Positions 57,345 through 64,000 of a stretch of DNA of 64,000 nucleotides are shown one piece after another. This DNA comes from an uncultured Sphingomonadaceae bacterium. GTDB taxonomy: Bacteria; Pseudomonadota; Alphaproteobacteria; Sphingomonadales; Sphingomonadaceae. A model generated the notes under the pieces. The model was not told the DNA's origin. It saw only the letters and a list, made by a program, of their open reading frames with translations, and did no database searches. The DNA is taken from positions 1 to 64,000 of the forward strand of contig CAMYJW010000028.1 of NCBI GenBank assembly GCA_947258815.1, read 5' to 3'. Numbering within the stretch: position 1 is the first letter of the stretch; the number at the start of each line of letters is the position of its first letter. The position numbers and the translations under genes are program-made.

Positions 57345-58136
57345 TCAGCGGCGTTTCAGCAAGCGCCTTCGGCCGAATATCGCGGCGGTGCCCGCCGCAA
57401 GGATCAGCATCGAACCGGGCTCGGGAACCGGAATGGGTCCGCCGGGATTTGGCGTGTCCCAGTTCTCGGGCGTTTTAGAGGCCTCTTCAGGTGCCGCACC
57501 GGATTTCGTTTGGGTAACTGCAGCAGCCGCTGGCTTGGGCGGAGCATTTTTCTGCGCCGCAGGCTCTTGCGAAACCGTCACCGCGGCCAAAGGCGCGACC
57601 GGCTCCGCAGCAGGCTCAGCGACTGGCTGCTGTACTTCGCCAAGCGGTTTTGTCTCACCCGTGTTGCTGTTGAAGGCAACCCCGTTCGATCCGCTGGTGC
57701 CACCATTGCCACCTGCACCGCCCTTGAAACCGCCACCCGGCTTTTTGAAAGCATCAGGACTGACACCGCCTTTGCCAGCCGTGCGCCCGCTGGCAAGATT
57801 GGGCGAATGAAACGAAATGTCATAAAGGCCGTCGACCGCTTTCAGCCCGGTATATTGGGTTGCGCCGCCTGACAGGCCGACAGGCACTTGTGCCTCGTAT
57901 TTAAAACGAACCACGTCTCCCGGAGAAACCGGCAAGGTGGGCACAGGGCCTGCATAACGCGCGGTCGATCCATCGGGCTGAAATATATCGATGCCGCCAT
58001 CGTACGCGACACGGCCGAAATAGCTGACCGGAACGATTCTGGTTTCGGATACGGATTGCGGCACCGCAGTCACCGGCGCAAGCACCAGCGCAAACGCTCC
58101 CAGCTTTATGGCTTTTTTCTTATACAGATTGAGCAC
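57345..58136 (-). CDS. PEP-CTERM sorting domain protein
   Basis: The 263-residue product starts at a GTG (58136; LNLYKKKAIKLGAFALVLAP gives a basic signal peptide). The domain that follows is beta-rich. A low-complexity Gly/Ala/Pro region (about 120-225) leads to PVPEPGSMLILAAGTAAIFG and then RRRLLKRR: the PEP motif, a hydrophobic helix and a basic end, as required for exosortase processing and surface export. No exosortase gene is in this window. It has its own terminator and is divergent from the CoA ester lyase gene. Confidence 0.82.
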   Translation of the reverse strand: MLNLYKKKAIKLGAFALVLAPVTAVPQSVSETRIVPVSYFGRVAYDGGIDIFQPDGSTARYAGPVPTLPVSPGDVVRFKYEAQVPVGLSGGATQYTGLKAVDGLYDISFHSPNLASGRTAGKGGVSPDAFKKPGGGFKGGAGGNGGTSGSNGVAFNSNTGETKPLGEVQQPVAEPAAEPVAPLAAVTVSQEPAAQKNAPPKPAAAAVTQTKSGAAPEEASKTPENWDTPNPGGPIPVPEPGSMLILAAGTAAIFGRRRLLKRR

Positions 58137-58384
58137 TTGAATTATCCGTTTCCTCTGAATCCGATGTGCAATCGGATAAAGAGCGAGGTGGCACAAGCAC
58201 CGTCCAATGACTGTCACAAAATGAGACGGTGGAACAGCATGGACTGAATCGAGGCCATTGCCCCGGCCTGCAAGCGTCTCGCGGGCCGGAACCGCCATCA
58301 CCGGGCTTGACCCTGCCCGCAGCGGCGGCTCTACCCAACCGGACTGCAAACCATTCTCGATCAATTCTCAATCCGGGCCGACCC

Positions 58385-59254
58385 ATGACCGACAGACCGC
58401 GCCGCAGCGCGCTTTATCTCCCCGCAAACAACGCCAAAGCGCTGGCCAAGGCGCGCACATTGCCGTGCGATGTCGTTATTCTCGATCTGGAAGACTCAGT
58501 CGCGCCCGAAGCGAAAGACGAAGCGCGGGCAGCGGCACTGGCCGCAATTAAAGAAGGCGGCTTCGCAAACCGAGAAGTGGCAATCCGCGCAAACGGCCTC
58601 GACACCGAATGGGGCGCGGCCGATCTGGCGGCCATCGCTACCACGCAGGCAAACGCGGTCCTTGTTCCCAAAGTATCTTCGCCCGGCGATGTCGATGCAT
58701 GCCAGCGCGCGCTTTCCGGCGCTGCCCCCGAAATGCAGCTTTGGGCAATGATCGAGACATGCCCCGCGATGTTTGCGCTCGAAGCGATCGCCGCAAAAGC
58801 CGCCTCAACCCGACTCTCGCTCTGGGTGATCGGCACCAACGATCTTGCCAAGGAAATGCGCGCGCAGCTAACCCCCGGTCGCCTGCCGTTTCTGCCGTTC
58901 CTTTCGATGGCCGTCGCCGCAGCGCGCACGCACGGAGTCGCCATTCTTGATGGCGTGTGCAACGAGTTTCGCGATCTCGACATGTTTCGCGCGGAAGCAG
59001 AACAAGGCCTGCTGTTCGGTTTCGATGGCAAAAGCCTGATCCACCCGGCCCAGATAGACCCATGCAACGCGGTATTTTCACCGGGCGAAGACGAACTGGC
59101 ATGGGCACACGCCGTGATCGCGGCTTTTGCGCTGCCCGAAAACGCCGGCAAGGGCGCGATCCGCGTTGACGGCAAAATGGTCGAACTGCTGCATCTGGAA
59201 CAGGCTAACCGGCTTGTCGCGGTCGCACAGCAGATCGCCGCCATGTCTGGCTGA
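58385..59254 (+). CDS. CoA ester lyase, CitE/malyl-CoA lyase family
   Basis: This is a 289-residue TIM-barrel protein. RSALYLPANNAKALAKAR, VVILDLEDSVAPEAKDEAR (Mg-binding Glu/Asp), LWAMIETCPAMFALEAI and FDGKSLIHPAQIDPCNAVF are conserved. Members cleave citryl-, malyl- or citramalyl-CoA; stand-alone versions without citD/citF, as here, most likely act on (S)-citramalyl-CoA or related esters. Start ATG 58385; ettA follows 102 bases after its stop. Confidence 0.88.
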   Translation: MTDRPRRSALYLPANNAKALAKARTLPCDVVILDLEDSVAPEAKDEARAAALAAIKEGGFANREVAIRANGLDTEWGAADLAAIATTQANAVLVPKVSSPGDVDACQRALSGAAPEMQLWAMIETCPAMFALEAIAAKAASTRLSLWVIGTNDLAKEMRAQLTPGRLPFLPFLSMAVAAARTHGVAILDGVCNEFRDLDMFRAEAEQGLLFGFDGKSLIHPAQIDPCNAVFSPGEDELAWAHAVIAAFALPENAGKGAIRVDGKMVELLHLEQANRLVAVAQQIAAMSG

Positions 59255-59356
59255 ATACTGCACGCGATCAAGCGATACCCGTGCTTGCCCCGCGCGCATC
59301 GGCGCTGTAGAGGCTCCACCCGACTTCCCACACACGCGAAATTCCAGAGGAACCCG

Positions 59357-61036
59357 ATGGCTGCGCAATATGCCTTTGTCATGAAAGACATGACCAAGAC
59401 TTTCTCCGGTGCCCAGAAGCCGGTGCTGAGCAATATCAATCTGCAGTTCTATCAGGGTGCCAAGATCGGCATCGTCGGCCCAAACGGCGCCGGTAAATCG
59501 ACGCTGATGAAAATCATGGCCGGGATCGACACCGATTTCACCGGAGAGGCCTGGCCCGGCGAGAACATCACCGTCGGCTATCTGCCGCAGGAACCTGAAC
59601 TCGACACGTCCAAAACCGTGCTTGAAAACGTCAAGGACGGCGCGCGCGAAACCGCCGATCTGGTCGACCGGTTCAATGAAATCAGCACGATCATGGGCGA
59701 TCCGCCCGAAGACGCTGATTTCGATGCGCTGATGGAGGAAATGGGCACGCTTCAGGAAAAGATCGACGCGGTCGATGGCTGGACGCTCGACAACCAGCTT
59801 GAAATCGCCATGGAAGCGCTGCGCTGTCCGCCTTCGGACTGGCCGGTTGATAATCTGTCAGGCGGTGAAAAGCGGCGCATTGCCCTTACCCGCCTGCTGA
59901 TCCAGAAGCCCGATATCCTGCTGCTTGACGAGCCAACCAACCACCTTGACGCTGAATCGGTGGACTGGCTCGAAAACCACCTTGCAGAATATGCCGGCGC
60001 GGTTCTGATGATTACCCATGACCGCTATTTTCTCGACAATGTCGTGGGCTGGATTCTCGAACTCGATCGCGGAAAATACTTCCCATACGAAGGCAACTAT
60101 TCAACCTACCTCGAAAAGAAGGCCAAGCGCCTCAGCCAGGAAGAGCGCGAGGAATCCGGTCGCCAGAAAGCGCTCAAGGAAGAGCTGGAATGGATCAGGC
60201 AAACGCCCGCCGCGCGCCAGACCAAATCGAAAGCGCGTATCCGCAAGTTCGAACAGCTTCAGGAAGCGCAAGGCGATCGCAAACCGGGCAAGGCGCAGAT
60301 CGTCATCCAGGTGCCCGAACGGCTCGGCGGCAAGGTTATCGAAGCCAAAGGCATTTCCAAGGCCTATGGCGACAAGCTGCTGTTCGAGGATCTCTCGTTC
60401 ATTCTGCCACCGGGTGGCATTGTTGGCGTGATCGGCCCCAACGGCGCGGGTAAATCGACGCTGTTCAAGATCATCACCGGCAAGGAACAGCCTGATGACG
60501 GCGCCATCGAAATCGGCGATACCGTTCACCTCGGCTTCGTCGATCAGAGCCGCGATCATCTTGAGGACAAGAACAACGTGTGGCAGGAAATCTCCGGCGA
60601 GCACGATTATATGGACGTGAACGGCCACGAAATGTCGACCCGCGCCTATGTCGGTGCGTTCAATTTCAAAGGCGCGGATCAGCAGAAAAACGTTGGAAAG
60701 CTCTCAGGCGGTGAACGCAACCGTGTGCATCTTGCCAAGATGCTCAAACAGGGCGGCAACGTGCTGCTGCTTGACGAACCGACGAACGATCTTGATGTCG
60801 AAACCCTCGCCGCGCTGGAAGATGCGATCGAGAATTTCGCGGGCTGCGCCGTGGTCATCTCGCATGACCGCTTCTTCCTCGATCGCCTCGCCACCCACAT
60901 CCTCGCCTTCGAAGGCAACAGCCACGTCGAATGGTTCGAAGGCAACTTCGAAGCTTACGAGGAAGACAAACGGCGGCGTCTGGGCGATGCGGCAGACCGG
61001 CCCACGAGGCTGGCATACAAGAAGCTGACGCGGTAA
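59357..61036 (+). CDS. ettA: Energy-dependent translational throttle protein EttA (ABC-F)
   Basis: The 559-residue product has two ABC ATPase domains. The Walker A loops are VGPNGAGKST (about 40) and IGPNGAGKST (about 360), the signatures LSGGEKRRIALTRLL and LSGGERNRVHLAKML, and the Walker B sequences LLLDEPTNHLDAES and LLLDEPTNDLDVET. The arm and P-site tether regions fit EttA. It binds the ribosomal E site and gates early elongation according to ATP. ATG 59357 has AGAGGAA upstream; an in-frame extension to 59285 is rejected. Confidence 0.96.
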   Translation: MAAQYAFVMKDMTKTFSGAQKPVLSNINLQFYQGAKIGIVGPNGAGKSTLMKIMAGIDTDFTGEAWPGENITVGYLPQEPELDTSKTVLENVKDGARETADLVDRFNEISTIMGDPPEDADFDALMEEMGTLQEKIDAVDGWTLDNQLEIAMEALRCPPSDWPVDNLSGGEKRRIALTRLLIQKPDILLLDEPTNHLDAESVDWLENHLAEYAGAVLMITHDRYFLDNVVGWILELDRGKYFPYEGNYSTYLEKKAKRLSQEEREESGRQKALKEELEWIRQTPAARQTKSKARIRKFEQLQEAQGDRKPGKAQIVIQVPERLGGKVIEAKGISKAYGDKLLFEDLSFILPPGGIVGVIGPNGAGKSTLFKIITGKEQPDDGAIEIGDTVHLGFVDQSRDHLEDKNNVWQEISGEHDYMDVNGHEMSTRAYVGAFNFKGADQQKNVGKLSGGERNRVHLAKMLKQGGNVLLLDEPTNDLDVETLAALEDAIENFAGCAVVISHDRFFLDRLATHILAFEGNSHVEWFEGNFEAYEEDKRRRLGDAADRPTRLAYKKLTR

Positions 61037-61072
61037 TTTCCCGCCATCGGAAAATTCAGCACCGGACCAGAG

Positions 61073-61102
61073 CGTTCATGTTTCCCACCCGAAACATGAA
61101 CG
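61073..61102. repeat. Perfect 12-bp palindrome between ettA and the RcnB-like gene
   Basis: CGTTCATGTTTC (61073-61084) and GAAACATGAACG (61091-61102) are perfect inverted arms with a 6-base spacer CCACCC. There is no T run on either strand, so it looks more like an operator or a transcript structure upstream of the RcnB-like gene than a terminator. Confidence 0.7.
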
Positions 61103-61203
61103 AAAACCTGACAAACCGGTTCAGACTGGCGACAGAGCGACTCGGCTAGACCCGATTCAGTCGAGCCGCTTGCGCCGGGCGGCTCCTGGATCGGAGACCG
61201 AAA

Positions 61204-62280
61204 ATGGCAGGAACTTTCACAGAATTTACCGGCGGAATGCTCAGGACGAGTGCATGGGGCGCGATGGCCGCGGCGCTTGCGATGATGGCTGTCCCGATGG
61301 AAGCCTTCGCGCAGAACCGAAGCGGCTATGGCAACGGGCAAAGGTCCGCTCAGGCCCAGCGCGGCAATCGCGGCGGGCAGAATCGTAACGCCAGTCGCAA
61401 CCAGCAAAGCAGGCAACGGACCGCCAATCGAATTGAATGGCGCGGTGACCGGCGCGCCACCCGCATCGATCGCTCAAGCGAGCGTCGGGCGACCCGCGTT
61501 GAAAGAAGCGGCGACAGAGCCGCTGCGCGCGCCGCCCAGAATGGCAATGATCGCGCCGCACGCAAGATCGACCGCAGAACGGACCGCGCCGCAAAACGGA
61601 TCGAATGGCGGGGCGACAAAGCCGCGCGCACCGTAGACCGTCGCAGCGAACGCCGTGCCGACAATGTTCGCAACGGACCCGACAACCGTCGTGACAGAGC
61701 CACACGCGCCGTCGATCGCCGTGTTCAGCGTCGCGCCGATAATATGCGCAGCGGCACATACAATCGCGGCGACAGGGCGCGCGAATGGCAGCGCAATCGC
61801 AGCTATCGCGATGAAACGCGCAATCGATCGTATCGCAACGAGGATCGCAACCGCAGCTATCGCCAGAACCGCAAGGCGAGAGAGAGCTGGCGCGACAATC
61901 GCGCGCAACGCCATGCCTATCGCAACGGTGTGCGCGACGGATCGCGTTATGCATACAATCGCAGTCATCGCGGGTGGAAACGCAGCTGGCGCGCGAACAA
62001 CCGGTATGACTGGAGGCATCATCGTTCGCGCAACCACCACGTTTATCGCGTGAAACGCTATTATGCCCCCTACAGGGGGTATGGATATCGCCGGATCGGG
62101 ATCGGCTTCACGCTAGGTTCGCTGTTCTATTCCAGCAGATACTGGATCAACGATCCGTGGCACTATCGCCTGCCGGCAGTTCACGGCCCCTATCGCTGGG
62201 TCCGGTATTACGATGACGTGCTGCTGGTCGACACCTACACCGGCGAAGTCGTCGACGTGATCCACGATTTCTTCTGGTAA
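61204..62280 (+). CDS. Arg-rich RcnB-like periplasmic protein
   Basis: The 358-residue product has a signal peptide (about 1-36, ending EAFAQ). A very Arg-rich repeat region (about 40-250) is built from variants of units such as DRAAKRIEWRGDKAAR and ERRATRVERSGDRAA. A folded C-terminal part (about 265-358) has RYYAPYRGYGYRRIGIGF and ends RYYDDVLLVDTYTGEVVDVI, the RcnB-family ending. RcnB itself concerns nickel/cobalt homeostasis, but these sphingomonad homologues have no proven function. The positive charge suggests binding to nucleic acid, LPS or acidic polymers. Confidence 0.8.
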   Translation: MAGTFTEFTGGMLRTSAWGAMAAALAMMAVPMEAFAQNRSGYGNGQRSAQAQRGNRGGQNRNASRNQQSRQRTANRIEWRGDRRATRIDRSSERRATRVERSGDRAAARAAQNGNDRAARKIDRRTDRAAKRIEWRGDKAARTVDRRSERRADNVRNGPDNRRDRATRAVDRRVQRRADNMRSGTYNRGDRAREWQRNRSYRDETRNRSYRNEDRNRSYRQNRKARESWRDNRAQRHAYRNGVRDGSRYAYNRSHRGWKRSWRANNRYDWRHHRSRNHHVYRVKRYYAPYRGYGYRRIGIGFTLGSLFYSSRYWINDPWHYRLPAVHGPYRWVRYYDDVLLVDTYTGEVVDVIHDFFW

Positions 62281-62306
62281 CTTTCAAACCGGCTTTCAAG
62301 CCAGAC

Positions 62307-62343
62307 CCGGCCTTCCGCACGCCATGTGGGGGAGGCCGGTTTC
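62307..62343. terminator. Bidirectional terminator-like hairpin
   Basis: CCGGCCT (62307-62313) pairs with AGGCCGG (62333-62339), followed by TTTC. It lies between the stops of the convergent RcnB-like and cytochrome b561 genes and could serve both. Confidence 0.5.
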
Positions 62344-62352
62344 ATGATGCGG

Positions 62353-62913
62353 TTATCTGCGCAGGAACGGAATCATCCGGCCCACTGTTCCATCGCGATC
62401 GACGAAGTGATGCTTCAACGCCGCGGCAACATGCAGAATAAGCAGGAAAAACATCACTGTCGCCAGAATTTCGTGAACTTCATAGACAGCAATCGCGGTA
62501 TCCCGGTCTGGCCCGATAGGCAGGCCGGGGAAATCAAACAGGCCGTAGATGTTCAGGCCCTTGCCGCCCGAAGCTGCTGAACTCATCACCCAGCCGGTGA
62601 ACGGAACAGCGATGATCAGAAAATAAAACGCGCGGTGGACCCAGGTGGCGAGCGCGACTTCCCATGATTTCAGACCGGGTTCCATTGGCGGAGCGGGATG
62701 CGTGATCCGCCAGATTACCCTGAGAACGCTGAGCAACAGGATCATGATCCCGGTTGCCGCATGAATCCCGACCAGAAAATGCTCCTGTTCTTCCGGCTTG
62801 CCTTCGGCCGTCCACACCAGAATGTAGTTTGCAATGATCAGCACGGCGACAAGCCAGTGCAGGGTGATGGCACCATGCGAATATCGCAGGTTCGGGGTTT
62901 CTTCGCTCTCCAT
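62353..62913 (-). CDS. Cytochrome b561 (di-haem membrane protein)
   Basis: The 186-residue product has four helices. Haem-ligand His residues are visible in GAITLHWLVAVLIIANY (about 20), LVGIHAATGIMILLL (about 55), VHRAFYFLIIAVP (about 98) and EVHEILATVMFFLLILHVAA (about 143 and 156). It moves electrons between quinol and a periplasmic acceptor such as superoxide. I start it at ATG 62913 (MESEETPNLRYSH). Confidence 0.93.
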   Translation of the reverse strand: MESEETPNLRYSHGAITLHWLVAVLIIANYILVWTAEGKPEEQEHFLVGIHAATGIMILLLSVLRVIWRITHPAPPMEPGLKSWEVALATWVHRAFYFLIIAVPFTGWVMSSAASGGKGLNIYGLFDFPGLPIGPDRDTAIAVYEVHEILATVMFFLLILHVAAALKHHFVDRDGTVGRMIPFLRR

Positions 62914-63017
62914 GCGCTGGAAACTGTCGCAAACCCGGTTCCATCGCAAGCGACTTTTTGCAACAACCGAAAACCAGAGCCGAATGGCCGCCAATGCACT
63001 CTATCACCGAATTGACC

Positions 63018-63695
63018 ATGCCAGACCAGACGACAGCTCCCCCAAATCCCGACAAGCAGGCGCTTGCCGAAATCGGGCGCGCTGTGCGCGAACGGCTTGA
63101 TGCGGACCCGTCCGCCTACAGGATTCAAAGCGATAAGGCCGAGCTATATGCCATAGCCGACTTCCTTAACCCCGCAGAATGCCAGCATATAATCGAAATG
63201 ATCGACACGGTCGCCAAACCCTCCGAAATCTTCAAGGAGGTCTACCAGGATGGCTACAGGACATCCTATTCCGGCGATGTGGATCGCGAAGACAGCATCG
63301 TGAAAATGGTCGAGCGCCGGATCTGCGACCTGCTCGGCATAGAACTGGCGTGGAGCGAATCCCTGCAAGGCCAACGCTATGAGCCTGGCCAGGAATTCAA
63401 GCAACACTGCGACTGGTTCGATACCAATGCAGGTTACTGGCAGGAAGAAACCGGACGCGGCGGACAGCGAAGCTGGACCGCGATGGTTTTTCTCAACGAA
63501 GTCGAGGCTGGCGGAGAGACGACCTTCCCCAACATCGGCGTTCAGATCCCTCCGCAACCCGGCGCGCTGCTGGTCTGGAACAATGCCCTTGAGGATGGCG
63601 CCCCGAACGGAGACACACTGCACGCAGCATTGCCGGTTACCGCAGGGGTTAAATATGTCGTCACCAAATGGTTCAGAACCCGGCCCTGGACCTGA
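63018..63695 (+). CDS. 2-oxoglutarate/Fe(II) dioxygenase, prolyl 4-hydroxylase type
   Basis: The 225-residue product has the double-stranded beta-helix domain from about residue 90. Iron ligands are His and Asp in EFKQHCDWFDTNAGY (HxD) and His in LHAALPVTAGVKYVV; the Lys in VVTKWFRTRPW binds 2-oxoglutarate. FLNPAECQHIIEMID is typical of P4H-like proteins. It hydroxylates an unknown protein or small substrate. The start may be ATG 63018 or one slightly upstream (62994). Confidence 0.9.
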   Translation: MPDQTTAPPNPDKQALAEIGRAVRERLDADPSAYRIQSDKAELYAIADFLNPAECQHIIEMIDTVAKPSEIFKEVYQDGYRTSYSGDVDREDSIVKMVERRICDLLGIELAWSESLQGQRYEPGQEFKQHCDWFDTNAGYWQEETGRGGQRSWTAMVFLNEVEAGGETTFPNIGVQIPPQPGALLVWNNALEDGAPNGDTLHAALPVTAGVKYVVTKWFRTRPWT

Positions 63696-63722
63696 ACGAC
63701 AAGCTGAGCATGCGCGTGCAAC

Positions 63723-64000
63723 TCAGCCTTTCGCGCGCGCCAGTGCTTCGGCAATCAGTTTGCGCGTTGGCGCTATGCCGTAAAGCGCAATGAAGCTGCC
63801 CATGCGTGGTCCCTGACTTGATCCCAGCAGCGTTTCATAAAGCGCACGAAACCAGTCGCGCAGGTTTTCAAACGCAAACTCTTCCTGCTTGCCGATTTCA
63901 TAGACGCTGGTCTGCAAGTCGGCCGCGGGCGTATCCTCCGCCGCATCGGCCAGCACGGCATCAAGCGCCCCCAGCGCGCGCGCCTCATTCGGTTCTGGCG
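63723..64000 (-). CDS. lysK: Lysyl-tRNA synthetase, class I (C-terminal part; continues past the window)
   Basis: The last about 92 residues are present: NLRDWFRALYETLLGSSQGP and RMGSFIALYGIAPTRKLIAE, the conserved end of class I (archaeal/alphaproteobacterial type) LysRS. The frame is open to base 64000 with no start, so the catalytic domain lies outside. It charges tRNA-Lys. The 3' end converges on the dioxygenase gene. Confidence 0.88.
   Translation of the reverse strand, partial: PEPNEARALGALDAVLADAAEDTPAADLQTSVYEIGKQEEFAFENLRDWFRALYETLLGSSQGPRMGSFIALYGIAPTRKLIAEALARAKG

Overview
The window reads as chromosome of an alphaproteobacterium of the order Sphingomonadales, most likely Erythrobacteraceae. 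This rests on gene order (ppiD-trpEGDC-moaC-moeA-lexA-comEC-gltX-gltA; nuoA-N followed by birA-coaX-rnj-DUF1467; tpiA-secG-pyrG), a GTTC-N7-GTTC SOS box before lexA, RcnB-like and PEP-CTERM proteins, and GC-rich coding. Genus-level placement is inference.

Layout. 1-2383: a decayed genomic-island end against tRNA-Arg(CCT). It holds a reading frame on the minus strand, open at the window edge, that encodes most of a short prokaryotic Argonaute (MID-PIWI). A broken partner gene lies directly upstream of it, overlapping by 8 bases, and next to that is a serine recombinase that has lost its middle and ends inside the tRNA gene. 2438-4731: DUF1178, a nitrilase-superfamily hydrolase and glutaredoxin 3 on the minus strand, then a small heat-shock protein behind a heat-shock-type promoter and a ROSE-like RNA thermometer hairpin. 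5053-8088: tpiA-secG-pyrG (minus). 8303-17872: ppiD, trpE-trpG-trpD-trpC, moaC-moeA and lexA (plus), with one AI-2E family exporter antisense. 18094-23276: comEC (minus), gltX, gltA and a small membrane protein (plus). 23278-30005: an unusual cluster: a histidine kinase lacking its phospho-accepting His, an all-helical unknown, a nucleotidyltransferase-like/membrane fusion, an HPt-like protein lacking its His, and a divergent 887-residue two-TM coiled-coil protein resembling the polar landmark TipN.

30081-48812: one long minus-strand unit running nuoA to nuoN and on through birA, coaX, RNase J and DUF1467. Between nuoE and nuoF it carries a 55-residue membrane protein and an FkbM-type methyltransferase. 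49037-56115: thiolase, a lipoprotein, an SH3 protein, a D-2-hydroxyacid dehydrogenase, AmtB, a Cys-rich nitronate monooxygenase-like protein and a lipoprotein-anchored methyltransferase. 56112-64000: prfB, a PEP-CTERM protein, a CoA ester lyase, the ABC-F protein EttA, an Arg-rich RcnB-like protein, cytochrome b561, a prolyl 4-hydroxylase-like dioxygenase and the C-terminal end of class I lysyl-tRNA synthetase.

Most of the window is core metabolism in compact operons with ATGA/TGATG overlaps. The accessory signal is at the left edge (the Argonaute remnant); the least understood chromosomal piece is the 23-30 kb pseudo-phosphorelay/coiled-coil cluster.
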